Positions 1-8,893 of a stretch of DNA of 40,655 bases are shown in pieces. This DNA comes from an uncultured Bacteroidales bacterium (GTDB taxonomy: Bacteria > Bacteroidota > Bacteroidia > Bacteroidales > WCHB1-69): NCBI GenBank assembly GCA_947169105.1, contig CAMVOL010000004.1, positions 1-40,655 of the forward strand, in the 5' to 3' direction. Made by a program: the position numbers and the translations under genes. Under the pieces are notes generated by a model, which searched no databases, was not told the origin of the DNA, and worked only from the letters and a program-made list of their open reading frames with translations. Within the stretch, counting starts at the first letter, position 1. Each line of letters begins with the position of its first letter.

Positions 1-45
1 CATATCTTAACTTTTTAGTTTCTTAACTCTTTTCATCTACTACCC

Positions 46-78
46 CGCCCTACGGGCACCCCTTCTACATAGAAGGGG
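46..78. repeat. REP-like double-hairpin at the gltX 3' end
   Basis: Two adjacent hairpins are visible: GCCC-TAC-GGGC (47-57) and the 20-nt palindrome CCCCTTCTA-CA-TAGAAGGGG (59-78). The gltX stop codon (65-67, minus strand) lies inside the second palindrome, so the last residues of GltX are encoded by it. No U-run follows on either strand, so this looks more like a dispersed palindromic element than a classical terminator, although it could protect the 3' end of the mRNA. Confidence 0.6.
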
Positions 79-1594
79 AAATTTCAATTGCATCGCACGC
101 TGCCTTCACGCGGCGGTTGGTCTCTTCTACGCCGATGCAGGCGATGATTTCAAAGAGTTCCGGTCCTTTGGCCGCACCCACAAGGGCAATGCGGAAACTG
201 TTCATGATGGCGCCCATATTCAGTTCGTTGCTTTGGACGTATTCCATGATTTTGTCGTGAACAATCTGTTTGTCAAAAGGCTGGACGGAATTGAGAATGT
301 CCAGCATCTTGTGGAGATGTTCAGCGGTGCCGGGTTTCCAGCGTTTCTTCACGGCCTGCGGGTCGTATTCTGTCGGGGCGATGAAGAAGTAGTTGCTCTG
401 TTCCCAAAATTCGGGGATGAAATGCACCCGTTCCTTGATGAGGCGCATCACATTCATTGCGTACTCCTTGTCGGCAGTCACGTCGTGGTCGGCCAATACT
501 TTGGCGAAATAGCCGTACAGCCGTTCATCGTCGGCCAACTGGATATATTGGTGGTTGAACCACTTGGCCTTTTCCAGGTTGAACTTGGCTCCGGACTTGC
601 TGATTTTGTCGATGGAGAAGAGTTTTATGAGGGTGTCGAGGTCCATCATCTCCTGCTCGGTGCCGGGGTTCCAGCCGAGGAGGGCCAGCATATTGATGAC
701 CGCTTCGGGCAGGTAACCGCTTTCACGGTAGCCGGAGGAAATTTCGCCGCTCTTGGGATCTTTCCACTGGAGCGGGAAGACGGGGAAGCCGAGGCGGTCG
801 CCGTCGCGTTTGCTGAGCTTGCCGTTGCCGTCGGGTTTGAGCAGCAGCGGCAGGTGGGCGAACTGCGGAGCCTCCCAGCCGAAAGCCTTGTACAGCATCA
901 CGTGCAGCGGTGCCGACGGCAGCCACTCTTCACCGCGGATGACGTGCGAGATCTCCATCGTGTGGTCGTCCACGATGTTGGCCAAGTGGTAGGTCGGCAT
1001 CCCGTCGGATTTGAACAGGACCTTATCGTCCAATAGGTTGGAGTTGATGGTCACGTCGCCGCGTATCAGGTCGTGTACGGTGATGTCGAGGTCGGCGGGA
1101 TATTTGAACCGGATGACGTAGGGTGCGCCGCTCGCTAGTCTCTGTGCCACTTCTTCCTTGCTGAGGGAAAGCGAGTTGCAGAGCGTGTCGCGGGTGGTGG
1201 CGTCGTACTGGAAGGTCTGCTTCTGCACCTCCGCCTCCTTGCGGCGTGCGTCAAGGGCTTCGGGCGTGTCGAAGGCGTAGTAGGCCCAGCCGGTTTCAAT
1301 CAGCTGGTCGGCGTACTGCTTGTACATCGGCTTGCGTTCCGATTGCTTGTACGGGCCGAATGGGCCGCCAATGCCGACGCCTTCGTCGAATTGGATGCCG
1401 AGCCACTGGAAGGCCTCAATGATGTACTCCTCTGCACCCGGCACGAAGCGGGTCTGGTCGGTGTCTTCAATGCGGAGCAGAAAGTCACCGCCGTTCTGCT
1501 TGGCAAAGAGGTAATTATACAATGCGGTGCGCACGCCGCCGATATGTAACGGCCCCGTCGGACTGGGGGCGAATCGTACTCTTACTTTTTCCAT
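65..1594 (-). CDS. gltX: Glutamyl-tRNA synthetase
   Basis: Charges tRNA(Glu) with glutamate in the cytoplasm (class I aminoacyl-tRNA synthetase). The class I signatures are clear: HIGG at residues 17-20 within [13 protein letters not shown], and KLSKR at 259-263. The 509-residue length fits the family and includes the insert after [11 protein letters not shown] that I associate with Bacteroidetes GltX. The start ATG follows the upstream exonuclease stop by 15 nt, so the two are probably co-transcribed. The extreme C-terminus (about SPSM) is encoded inside a palindromic repeat that also supplies the stop codon. Whether it charges only tRNA(Glu) or also tRNA(Gln) cannot be told from the sequence. 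Confidence 0.97.
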   Translation of the reverse strand: MEKVRVRFAPSPTGPLHIGGVRTALYNYLFAKQNGGDFLLRIEDTDQTRFVPGAEEYIIEAFQWLGIQFDEGVGIGGPFGPYKQSERKPMYKQYADQLIETGWAYYAFDTPEALDARRKEAEVQKQTFQYDATTRDTLCNSLSLSKEEVAQRLASGAPYVIRFKYPADLDITVHDLIRGDVTINSNLLDDKVLFKSDGMPTYHLANIVDDHTMEISHVIRGEEWLPSAPLHVMLYKAFGWEAPQFAHLPLLLKPDGNGKLSKRDGDRLGFPVFPLQWKDPKSGEISSGYRESGYLPEAVINMLALLGWNPGTEQEMMDLDTLIKLFSIDKISKSGAKFNLEKAKWFNHQYIQLADDERLYGYFAKVLADHDVTADKEYAMNVMRLIKERVHFIPEFWEQSNYFFIAPTEYDPQAVKKRWKPGTAEHLHKMLDILNSVQPFDKQIVHDKIMEYVQSNELNMGAIMNSFRIALVGAAKGPELFEIIACIGVEETNRRVKAACDAIEISPSM

Positions 1595-1609
1595 ATAAAT
1601 AATAGTGGT

Positions 1610-2461
1610 TTATTGTCTTTGAAATTTGAGTTCCAGTCGTGCTTCGTTGTAAAGCATGGTGATGACATCCTTGGTGTTGAGCGGGAAGTCGGCACGCATC
1701 ATCCAGGAATAGAAGGCGGGCTCTCTTTTGAACACATCCTTCACGCTTTCGCCCTTGTGCTTGCCGAAGTTGAAAACCTCCACATCCTTGTCGTTCAGGA
1801 TGATATGTGCGGCGAAATCGACGTTGCGGTTGACGCGGGTGAAGTGGTCGAGGTCTTTCACATTGGGTGTGACAGGGCAGCATTTCTTGGTGTTGCGGTC
1901 CTCGTATTCTACATCTTTGTAGCGCTCGATCTGCGCTTCCAAGACTTCAAGGGTAGCCATGGCGTCGGCGTTGGCGGAATGGGCGTTCTGGATGTCTTTG
2001 CCGCAGTAGAACTTGTAGGCGGCGGCGAGGTTGCGCGGTTCCATCTTGTGAAAAATCTGCTGTACATCAATCAGATAGCGGTCGCGCATATCGAGACGTT
2101 TGCCGATACGCAGGAACTCTTCCGCCAGCAGCGGGATGTCGAACTTGTTGGAGTTGAAGCCGGCGATGTCGCTGTCGCCGATGTAGGCGAGGAGGTCGTC
2201 GGCCACTTCCGCAAAAGTGGGGCAGTTCTTCAGGTCTTCCTCGCTGATGCCGTGCACCGCCTGCGCTTCCGGCGAGATGCCGTTCAGCTGGCGGGCTTCG
2301 GACGACGGGGTCGGCTTGATGCGGATGGTCCTCTCTTCGCGGTTGCCGTCAGGGAAGCATTTGATGAAGGAAATTTCGATAATCTGGTCGCGGCCGATGT
2401 TCAGGCCGGTGGATTCGATGTCGAAGACAATGAGCGGGCGGGTCAGTTTCAGATTTGTCAT
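1610..2461 (-). CDS. DnaQ-like DEDDh 3'-5' exonuclease with C-terminal FGKHKG domain
   Basis: Residues 1-180 form a DEDDh exonuclease fold. ExoI is FDIESTG (D14, E16), ExoII lies in GFNSNKFDIPLL, and ExoIII is HSANAD followed by a helical segment. Such enzymes trim DNA 3' ends in proofreading or repair using two metal ions. The last 80 residues carry FNFGKHKGESVKDVFKREP and SWMMRADFPLNTKD, resembling the short FGK(Y/H)KG module (DUF3820-like) found after some exonucleases; its role is unknown to me. At 283 residues it has no polymerase or PHP domain, so it is a stand-alone exonuclease or epsilon-like subunit. It lies 69 nt after the M49 peptidase gene and 15 nt before gltX. Confidence 0.88.
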   Translation of the reverse strand: MTNLKLTRPLIVFDIESTGLNIGRDQIIEISFIKCFPDGNREERTIRIKPTPSSEARQLNGISPEAQAVHGISEEDLKNCPTFAEVADDLLAYIGDSDIAGFNSNKFDIPLLAEEFLRIGKRLDMRDRYLIDVQQIFHKMEPRNLAAAYKFYCGKDIQNAHSANADAMATLEVLEAQIERYKDVEYEDRNTKKCCPVTPNVKDLDHFTRVNRNVDFAAHIILNDKDVEVFNFGKHKGESVKDVFKREPAFYSWMMRADFPLNTKDVITMLYNEARLELKFQRQ

Positions 2462-2530
2462 TTTCTTTTCTTTTTGAAAATGGAGGGCAATGTCTTGCGT
2501 CCAATCAATGTGATTTAAAAAATAAGAAGG

Positions 2531-4237
2531 TTAGTGCTTCATCTCTTTCATTTGGAAATTGATGCCTTTCTTCATTTCGAATTCTTTTCTATCTATGTCT
2601 TTTCTCGGGCGGAGATCCATATAGCTGAGTCCTTGTTTGAAGCGGATGTCGCGGGGGATGTGATTGGCGTTGATGCGGTTGATGTCCTTTTGGAGCTCGG
2701 GTGTCATGGAACCGTTCTTTTCGCGGAAATTTTTGGCAAACTCGAAATTGCCGTCCCCTTGGGTCTTGAGGATGAGGTTGGCCCAGTAGTTAACGGCCTT
2801 TTCAGCTTTCTCGAAGTTGATGGTGTAGATGCCGTTTTCAGCTCGGGTGAAGGCGCCTTGTTCCTTCATCACATTGTAGCACATCATGTTGGCTTTACCG
2901 TGCGAGCTGGCGGAACCGAACCGTACGGAACGGAACAGGCCGGTGATGAAAGTGGTGATGGCATCTTCTTTGGTGATGTTGGTGATCTCTTTCTTGTCAA
3001 TGAGGTGGCAGACGATGAAGAGCCCGAGGATGTCGGCTTTCGCCTCTTCCCAAGAGGTCTTTTCGGTTTTGAGGGCTTCATCGACGGAGCCTTTCTTGTT
3101 GATGGTCTCCTTGATGCCGAGGCCGTGTCCCACTTCGTGGAAGGTGACATTCCAGAAGAAGGCGTCGAACTTGAGGTGCCCCATCTGCGAGGGGTTGAGG
3201 ACGGTTTTGCCGATGGGTTTCATGATTTTTTCAAACTTGGCCTCCATGCTGTTGCGGAGCTGCAGACGGCGGGTCCCCTTCTTGGCCTGCACGCGGTCGT
3301 CGTTAGGCAGGTTGATGGCGATGGTCTTGCTTCCGGAGTTGCAGTCGCCTGCATAATAGACAGCGTTATAGACGTTCAGGTCGGATTCGGTGCCCGGAAC
3401 AAAAGTTTTGTACTTGGGTTCGCAGGGGAGAATTTTCTGGATGTCGGGAAGCATCTTGATGAAATGGGCGAGCTGTTTGCTGCGTTCCACATCTTTCACG
3501 AGTATGAAGGCCTCGTAGGAAGCTTTGGCTTCCATAAACTTGTCGTCGTAGTTCTCGATAGGGCCGAACACGAAGTCAATGTTGCTGTTCTTCATATCCA
3601 TCCATGCGAGGTCGCTGGCAAAGTAGTCGTCGGTTTCAAAAGCTTTCTTGCGTTCAATCAGATAATGCCTCATTTCAGGGTTGTCGGTGATGGAGATGGC
3701 CTTTTCCAACAGTTTGCACACAGTGGCTATTTCCTCCTTGTACTCCTCGTGATACCAGCGGGCGACGAGTTTGCCTTCGTCGTCACGGCGCAGCACGGTG
3801 TAGAGGCTGTTCTTGTTCGGATCCTTGTAGGCGGCGAATTCTTTTTCCGATATGTCAAGCGGATAGTATGTACACACGTCGGGTTTTGCCCCGAACCCTT
3901 TCACAAAAGGCTTGTTCCCGTCCAGCCGGTCCCACGGGCCGTAGTTGATGAGGGCGTAATCCCTTGCATACGGGTCTTCAATTTGCCGCATCAGTTCTTC
4001 CTTGTCGCCGTAGGTCTGTTTCCAGAACAGCTGGTCCATAATGTCGGCAATCTCGATGAAGATGGGGATGAGCTCCCTTTCGCTGTTGGTGAGGCGGCTC
4101 ATGTCGGCCCGCAGTTCATAATAGTCGTAATCGGTGACTTTCTCCTTTGCGTTGGACATCATGATTTTACTTTTGCTTTCTTGGGCTGATAACATGGTTA
4201 CACATAGCAATAAAATGATGGTGATGGCTTTTCTCAT
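2531..4237 (-). CDS. Secreted M49-family (dipeptidyl-peptidase III-like) zinc peptidase
   Basis: Begins with a Sec signal peptide (hydrophobic AITIILLLCVTMLSAQ, likely cut near residue 19, no lipobox cysteine), so the enzyme is expected in the periplasm or outside. The zinc motif is HEVGH (367-371) in FHEVGHGLG, with EEAKAD (397-402) giving the third ligand. This is the M49 arrangement but with a five-residue HEXXH instead of the six-residue HEXXGH of classical DPP III. SNIDFVFGPIENYDDKFM also fits the family. Length 568 is shorter than eukaryotic DPP III (about 700). It may release dipeptides from peptide N-termini, or be a Nudix-less relative with another substrate. It starts 10 nt after the upstream unknown gene, indicating co-transcription. 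Confidence 0.85.
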   Translation of the reverse strand: MRKAITIILLLCVTMLSAQESKSKIMMSNAKEKVTDYDYYELRADMSRLTNSERELIPIFIEIADIMDQLFWKQTYGDKEELMRQIEDPYARDYALINYGPWDRLDGNKPFVKGFGAKPDVCTYYPLDISEKEFAAYKDPNKNSLYTVLRRDDEGKLVARWYHEEYKEEIATVCKLLEKAISITDNPEMRHYLIERKKAFETDDYFASDLAWMDMKNSNIDFVFGPIENYDDKFMEAKASYEAFILVKDVERSKQLAHFIKMLPDIQKILPCEPKYKTFVPGTESDLNVYNAVYYAGDCNSGSKTIAINLPNDDRVQAKKGTRRLQLRNSMEAKFEKIMKPIGKTVLNPSQMGHLKFDAFFWNVTFHEVGHGLGIKETINKKGSVDEALKTEKTSWEEAKADILGLFIVCHLIDKKEITNITKEDAITTFITGLFRSVRFGSASSHGKANMMCYNVMKEQGAFTRAENGIYTINFEKAEKAVNYWANLILKTQGDGNFEFAKNFREKNGSMTPELQKDINRINANHIPRDIRFKQGLSYMDLRPRKDIDRKEFEMKKGINFQMKEMKH

Positions 4238-4247
4238 AGTTGTATGG

Positions 4248-5003
4248 TTATAAATTATTGATGGATACTTCGGGGTTGGAGAGGGAGAGCTTCCGCAGGA
4301 TGTTCCGGATGTCGTCAGGCATCATGGACTGAGGGATGGTTCCGACATAGTTCCTTTCGCGGCACCGCATGAACTGTCGTATCTGATTTTCCGCATTGGC
4401 GAAGATGGCGCGGAAGAACTTGGGAATATGCTCGTTTACGGGCTTCTTTGCGTAAAGTTCGTCTGAAAGGTTCCGAATCAGGATTTCCTTCAGCCGGGAA
4501 ATATGGGCAGCTAATTTGTCCGCATATTTGTTTTTCTTGGCGAAAATAAGCAGGTAATAGTCAGCAAAATCGGTGGGGGCGCATTTGTGGATTTTCACGC
4601 CCTCCGGACTGAAAGCGTGGCAGAAGCAGTCGTCGTCAATGAAGGGGAAGGCACCGTTGTGGTCTTCGAGGGCAAGCCCGCTCTTCGACTTGTCAAACCG
4701 GACAGCCCTGTTCTGGAAGATGACGAGGTTGATGCAGTCCACAGGATCTTGTACAAAAGTGCTTTCCGTTATGGGCGACTCGTACTGCGCATACATCATC
4801 TGGAATTCCGGAAGCATCGGACATAAGTTACTTTCAGGGATCGTCAGCAACGGCATCAGATGAAAACGGCAGCCGCAGTGGTCCGCCAGCAGACCGGCAA
4901 GGGTGAAGATGGACATTTTCGCCCTCGCGGAAAAGAGGAAATAGTCCACATCATTGCCGAAAGTGTTGACGGTATTGCTATTTGTGCCGCTCCTTTTGCC
5001 CAT
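4248..5003 (-). CDS. Conserved-looking protein of unknown function, 251 aa
   Basis: I do not recognise this family. The protein has no signal peptide or obvious membrane segment, so it is probably cytoplasmic. It is relatively rich in Cys and His (for example DHCGCRFHL and DDDCFCHAF), but the spacing does not form a known metal site. A Lys-rich helical stretch (about 155-190) and a C-terminal helical part (about 195-245) follow. The ATG at 5001-5003 is preceded by a TACCTTTG -7 box on the minus strand about 36 nt upstream, supporting both the start and expression. It is the first gene of the presumed unit leading through the M49 peptidase and exonuclease to gltX. Confidence 0.75.
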   Translation of the reverse strand: MGKRSGTNSNTVNTFGNDVDYFLFSARAKMSIFTLAGLLADHCGCRFHLMPLLTIPESNLCPMLPEFQMMYAQYESPITESTFVQDPVDCINLVIFQNRAVRFDKSKSGLALEDHNGAFPFIDDDCFCHAFSPEGVKIHKCAPTDFADYYLLIFAKKNKYADKLAAHISRLKEILIRNLSDELYAKKPVNEHIPKFFRAIFANAENQIRQFMRCRERNYVGTIPQSMMPDDIRNILRKLSLSNPEVSINNL

Positions 5004-5038
5004 TGACAGCGTATTTTCCGTTTTAAAATATCAGGCGG

Positions 5039-5046
5039 CAAAGGTA
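5039..5046 (-). promoter_or_regulatory. -7 box (TACCTTTG) for the leftward operon
   Basis: The minus strand reads TACCTTTG, a match to the Bacteroidetes -7 consensus TAnnTTTG, 36 nt before the ATG at 5003. I do not see a clear TTTG at -33. It lies 24 nt from the equivalent box for tex on the other strand. Confidence 0.6.
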
Positions 5047-5070
5047 CATCAATTTTTGCATATATTGTTG

Positions 5071-5078
5071 TACCTTTG
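5071..5078 (+). promoter_or_regulatory. -7 box (TACCTTTG) for tex
   Basis: TACCTTTG matches the Bacteroidetes -7 consensus and sits 23 nt before the tex ATG, so the leader would be very short. No convincing -33 TTTG is seen at the expected 19-21 nt spacing. Confidence 0.6.
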
Positions 5079-5101
5079 CACCCGTTTTTTAGCAGAATGA
5101 T

Positions 5102-7231
5102 ATGAGAAATTATGCGGAACTTATCGCCCAAGAACTGGGTTTGAAAGTGAAACAGGTACAGAATGTGCTGGAGCTGCTTGACGGAGGTGCAACTATTCCA
5201 TTCATAGCAAGATACAGAAAAGAAGCCACCGATTCGCTCGACGAAGTTCAGATCGGCGCCATCCGCGACCGCCACCTTAAACTGGTGGAACTGGACAAGC
5301 GCTGCGCCACCATCATCGACTCCGTAGCGGAGCAGGGAAAATTGACGGAAGATCTTCGCACGGCTTTCGAGAACGCCGCCACGATGACGGAGCTTGAGGA
5401 CTTGTACCTGCCGTACCGCCCCAAACGGAAGACCCGTGCCTCCGTCGCACGCGAGAAAGGGCTGGAGCCGCTGGCCGCCCTCATCATGAGCCAGAATGAG
5501 AGCAACCTGATGGCCATCGCCAAACGGCACGTCAACCCTGCCAAGGGGGTGGACAGCGTGGAGGATGCCCTCGCCGGCGCCCGCGACATTATCGCCGAGT
5601 GGATCTCCGAGAACATCCCCGTCCGCAACCGACTTCGCACCATCTTCGTCAAGAATGCCGTCATCGCCTCCAAAGTGGTGAAGGGCAAGGAGAAGGAAGG
5701 GGCGAAGTTCGAGGTTTACTTCAACTTTTCGGAACGGCTGGACCGCGCGCCGTCGCACCGTATCCTCGCCGTCTTCCGCGGGGAGGAGGAGGGCTTTCTG
5801 AAGCTCACCATCGCCCCCGATGAGATCCGCACCACCGATGCCCTGAAAAAGCATTTTGTGAAGCAGAACAACCTTTGCGGAGAACAGGTCGCTCTCGCCG
5901 TCACCGATTCCTACAAACGGCTACTGCAACCCCAGATGGAGACGGAAATGCGGAAGATTTTCAAGGAAAAAGCAGACAAAGAAGCAATTAATGTGTTTGT
6001 CACCAACTTGCGCCAGTTGCTGCTGGCCCCGCCGCTCGGCCAGAAGGTGGTGCTCGCCATCGACCCTGGTTTCCGTACCGGCTGCAAGGTGGTCATCCTT
6101 GACCGACAGGGCAAACTGATGCACAACGAAACCATCTACCCGCACCCGCCGAAAGCGGAATACCGCCTTGCCAGCGACAAGCTGAAACGGCTGGTTTTAC
6201 AATACAAGGTGGAAGCCATCGCCATTGGCAACGGCACCGCTGGCCGCGAAACGGAGTATTTCGTGAGCAAGATCCCGTTCGAGCGAGACGTACAGGCCAT
6301 CGTGGTGAACGAGAGCGGCGCCTCCGTCTATTCCGCCTCGCAGGTGGCACGCGACGAGTTCCCCGACTATGACGTCACCGTACGCGGGGCCGTCTCCATC
6401 GGCCGCCGCCTGATGGACCCGCTTGCCGAACTGGTCAAGATCGACCCCAAATCCATCGGGGTGGGGCAGTACCAGCACGACGTGAACCAGACGCTCCTTC
6501 AGGAGAGTCTCGACACCACCGTGGAGAGCTGCGTCAACTATGTGGGGGTGGAGGTGAACACGGCCAGCAAGGAGCTGCTGTCGCGGGTGTCGGGCATCGG
6601 CCCCGCGCTGGCGAAGAACATCATCGAGTATCGGAACGAGCACGGACCCTTCGCCGCACGCTCGGAACTGCGCCAAGTGCCCCGTTTCGGCGAGAAGGCG
6701 TTTGAGCAGGCCGCCGGCTTCCTCCGCATCCGCGATGCCGCCAACCCGCTCGACTTCAGTGCAGTACATCCCGAAAGCTATCATATCGTGGATAAGATGG
6801 CACACACCTGCGGCTGCTCCGTCTCCGACCTGATGGCCGATGCCGAAAAACGCAAACAGATTCATATTGAAGACTATGTGACGGACAAGGTGGGACTTCC
6901 GACGCTGAGCGATATTATGCAGGAGCTTGCGAAACCGGGCCGCGACCCGCGCACCACCTTCGACGTGTTCGAGTTCGACAAGAACATCAGCACCATTCAA
7001 GACCTGAAGGTGGGGATGGTGGTCCCCGGCATCATCACCAACATCACCAACTTCGGCTGCTTCGTCGATATCGGCGTGCATCAGGATGGCCTCGTCCACG
7101 TTAGCCAGCTCGCCGACCATTATGTCAGCAACCCCAACGACGTGGTCAAACTCAACCAGAAGGTGATGGTGAAAATTACCGCCGTAGATCTAGATAGAAA
7201 ACGTATATCTTTGTCAATGAGGGAAAAATAG
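5102..7231 (+). CDS. tex: Tex-family RNA-binding transcription accessory protein
   Basis: A 709-residue Tex protein. The N-terminal helical domain starts YAELIAQELGLKVKQV and contains the family signature TIPFIARYRKEAT. A YqgF/RNase H-like domain follows (VVLAIDPGFRTGCKVVILD), then helix-hairpin-helix segments (SGIGPALAKNIIEYRNEHGPF) and a C-terminal S1 RNA-binding domain (GMVVPGIITNITNFGCFVDIGVHQDGLVHVSQL). Tex is a conserved cytoplasmic factor linked to transcription and RNA metabolism; the exact activity is unsettled. It is transcribed alone from a -7 box 23 nt upstream and followed 5 nt after its stop by a perfect palindrome. Length and domain order are normal. Confidence 0.96.
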   Translation: MRNYAELIAQELGLKVKQVQNVLELLDGGATIPFIARYRKEATDSLDEVQIGAIRDRHLKLVELDKRCATIIDSVAEQGKLTEDLRTAFENAATMTELEDLYLPYRPKRKTRASVAREKGLEPLAALIMSQNESNLMAIAKRHVNPAKGVDSVEDALAGARDIIAEWISENIPVRNRLRTIFVKNAVIASKVVKGKEKEGAKFEVYFNFSERLDRAPSHRILAVFRGEEEGFLKLTIAPDEIRTTDALKKHFVKQNNLCGEQVALAVTDSYKRLLQPQMETEMRKIFKEKADKEAINVFVTNLRQLLLAPPLGQKVVLAIDPGFRTGCKVVILDRQGKLMHNETIYPHPPKAEYRLASDKLKRLVLQYKVEAIAIGNGTAGRETEYFVSKIPFERDVQAIVVNESGASVYSASQVARDEFPDYDVTVRGAVSIGRRLMDPLAELVKIDPKSIGVGQYQHDVNQTLLQESLDTTVESCVNYVGVEVNTASKELLSRVSGIGPALAKNIIEYRNEHGPFAARSELRQVPRFGEKAFEQAAGFLRIRDAANPLDFSAVHPESYHIVDKMAHTCGCSVSDLMADAEKRKQIHIEDYVTDKVGLPTLSDIMQELAKPGRDPRTTFDVFEFDKNISTIQDLKVGMVVPGIITNITNFGCFVDIGVHQDGLVHVSQLADHYVSNPNDVVKLNQKVMVKITAVDLDRKRISLSMREK

Positions 7232-7235
7232 AATA

Positions 7236-7259
7236 AGAGACGCACGACCGTGCGTCTCT
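7236..7259. repeat. REP-like palindrome after tex
   Basis: AGAGACGCAC-GACC-GTGCGTCTCT is a perfect 10-bp inverted repeat with a 4-nt loop, starting 5 nt after the tex stop and followed by ACAAT. There is no T-run, so it is not a classical intrinsic terminator, though it could stabilise the tex mRNA. A related palindrome ending in the same CTACAAT occurs at 33624-33652. Confidence 0.75.
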
Positions 7260-7271
7260 ACAATATGATAA

Positions 7272-7289
7272 ACTTTATAAACTTTATAA
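7272..7289. repeat. Two 9-bp direct repeats ACTTTATAA
   Basis: Two perfect copies of ACTTTATAA sit just before the start codon chosen for the ATP-grasp gene. Three copies of the same unit (ACTTTATRA) occur at 15151-15177 in front of the glycogen synthase-phosphorylase gene. The function is unknown; they may be neutral AT-rich leader sequence. Confidence 0.55.
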
Positions 7290-7294
7290 CTATT

Positions 7295-8434
7295 ATGGTA
7301 ATTTTAGAAAGACCTTTTGCATCAGATTTGATGGTGGAAACACTGGAAAAAAATGGAATTCCAGTTCTGAAAAATGAAATGTCAGAATTGCGTGTGAAAA
7401 ATGGTAGGATTTTGTCCGACAAGGAATTCTGCGATGAATACAAGAAAGTCGGTAAATTGTACACCTGTTCGGAAAATGCGCTCGGCTGGATTTATGACCA
7501 CATTGACGACAAAGCGTTGCTGGACGGCATTTCTATCGTGAAAGATAAGGCGGCATTCCGCAAAATTTGCCGTGATATCTATCCGGATTTCTTTTATAAG
7601 GAATTTAATATCAATGAAATGCAAGATGTTGATACGGGCACTCTTGTGTTTCCGTGTGTCATCAAGCCCTCGGTTGGATTTTTAAGTAAAGGTGTCTTTG
7701 TCGTACATAATCCGGAAGAGTACCGCAAGGCGGTGGCCACCCTTTTGGCCGATTTTGCAAAAGCGGGTTCCGATTTTCCGGAATTTGTGGTCGGGAAGAG
7801 CCGTTTCCTGATTGAGGAGTACATCCGTGGCGAGGAGTACGCGGTGGATGCCTATTACAATGAAAATGGCACGCCCGTGATTCTGAATATCTTCCATCAC
7901 AAATTTATGGACGAGTCCGACACGTCCGACCGTCTGTACATGACAAACAAGGGACTATTTGACAAGTACGAAGGACCTTTTTCGGACTTCCTTACCAACC
8001 TCAACGGCACCTTGCACCTGAAGAATTTCCCGATGCACATTGAGTTCCGTTACGATGGTAAGAAGGCGGTGCCGATTGAAATCAATCCGTTGCGTTTCAC
8101 GGGCTTCTGTCTTAATGAGTTGCAGGTGTTCATCAGTGGCCAGCATCCGATGGTTTCGTATTTGCGCGGACGGCGTGTTTCCAAAGAGGAGATGTGGCAG
8201 GGTAGGGAGGAATTTACCTACGCTTTCGGTGTGCTGGAGTTACCGGCGGGTGAAACCGACAAGACATTCAACGAGGAGAAGTTCCGTGCGGATTTCCGTG
8301 GTGTCATTGACGTGCGGCGCGTGCCCGACAAGTCCTCAGGTGTGGCGGCCACCGTTTTTCTCCGGACGGAAACGGAAAACATCACCGACCTTGACCGGAT
8401 CATGAGTCTGGATATGCGGGAGTATGTGAAATAA
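7295..8434 (+). CDS. ATP-grasp domain protein (putative carboxylate-amine ligase)
   Basis: A 379-residue protein from the ATG at 7295. Upstream in-frame starts exist at 7265 and 7250, but 7250 falls inside the palindrome and both add only low-complexity residues encoded by the ACTTTATAA repeats. ATP-grasp features are VFPCVIKPSVGFLSKGVFVV (nucleotide-binding lysine loop), FLIEEYIRGEEYAVDAYY (central strand) and MHIEFRYDGKKAVPIEINPLRFTGFC (metal-binding E and N at the end of the fold). These enzymes activate a carboxylate as acyl-phosphate and join it to an amine or thiol. The substrate cannot be read from the sequence, and no pathway neighbour is present. It ends 2 nt from the convergent gene at 8437. 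Confidence 0.82.
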   Translation: MVILERPFASDLMVETLEKNGIPVLKNEMSELRVKNGRILSDKEFCDEYKKVGKLYTCSENALGWIYDHIDDKALLDGISIVKDKAAFRKICRDIYPDFFYKEFNINEMQDVDTGTLVFPCVIKPSVGFLSKGVFVVHNPEEYRKAVATLLADFAKAGSDFPEFVVGKSRFLIEEYIRGEEYAVDAYYNENGTPVILNIFHHKFMDESDTSDRLYMTNKGLFDKYEGPFSDFLTNLNGTLHLKNFPMHIEFRYDGKKAVPIEINPLRFTGFCLNELQVFISGQHPMVSYLRGRRVSKEEMWQGREEFTYAFGVLELPAGETDKTFNEEKFRADFRGVIDVRRVPDKSSGVAATVFLRTETENITDLDRIMSLDMREYVK

Positions 8435-8436
8435 CC

Positions 8437-8817
8437 CTAAAGTCCAAGTTTAACAAGGAGAGGTTCCATATTTTCTTTCAGTAATTTGTAAAATTCAGGG
8501 TGCTTCTCGCGGTAGGCCTCCATCTTCTGGCGGGCGTTCATCGTGGCCACCGCTTTCGTGTATTGTGAGCACTCCCAATCGACCACCATTCCGAGCCAGT
8601 CGAAGTTCTTGCCTTTGTACTCCTTGTGGTGACGGGCGTGCCGGCGGTGCCAGTCGCGCACTTTTTCGTAGGACCAAATCAGCCGCAGCCACGGCTTTTC
8701 AAAATCATGGAACAGGAAACGGAATTTCCAGCAGCGCAGGTTTAGCGCTGTCATGTTGAAGGCGCACCAGTGTGCGAACCAATAGGGGAATGTTGCCCTT
8801 TCGTCGGGAGTGAACAC
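8437..8817 (-). CDS. Small His/Trp-rich protein, possibly DUF5662-like
   Basis: A 126-residue protein without signal peptide. It has striking aromatic and histidine content: FPYWFAHWCAFNMTALN near the N-terminus and WHRRHARHHKEYKGKNFDW in the centre, suggesting a metal-binding helical bundle. The pattern reminds me of the small DUF5662-type proteins found in Bacteroidetes and Firmicutes, but this is recall of appearance, not a search result. A TACTTTTG -7 box lies about 35 nt upstream, so it has its own promoter. It is convergent with the ATP-grasp gene and unrelated in position to any pathway gene. No function can be given. Confidence 0.7.
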   Translation of the reverse strand: MFTPDERATFPYWFAHWCAFNMTALNLRCWKFRFLFHDFEKPWLRLIWSYEKVRDWHRRHARHHKEYKGKNFDWLGMVVDWECSQYTKAVATMNARQKMEAYREKHPEFYKLLKENMEPLLVKLGL

Positions 8818-8851
8818 TATTTCGAAAATGTTTTATTTTTGAATCAGGCGA

Positions 8852-8859
8852 CAAAAGTA
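8852..8859 (-). promoter_or_regulatory. -7 box (TACTTTTG) for the gene at 8437-8817
   Basis: The minus strand reads TACTTTTG, matching TAnnTTTG, about 35 nt before the start codon. No clear -33 element is seen. Confidence 0.5.
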
Positions 8860-8867
8860 CACAAAAA

Positions 8868-8888
8868 TTGAGAATTGAAAATTGAGAA
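8868..8888. repeat. Heptamer array (TTGARAA)x3
   Basis: Units TTGAGAA, TTGAAAA and TTGAGAA run in exact 7-bp register. This is one of six such arrays in the window, and it sits directly beside the dispersed hairpin element at 8894. Confidence 0.75.
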
Positions 8889-8893
8889 TTACT

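Noticed and set aside
2534..4189. A 551-residue plus-strand frame opposite the M49 peptidase
   Set aside because: It mirrors the peptidase codons, has no recognisable domain and no start signals; the minus-strand gene has signal peptide and zinc motif.
7236..7259. Classical intrinsic terminator for tex
   Set aside because: The stem is perfect but no T-run follows; it fits better as a REP-like palindrome.
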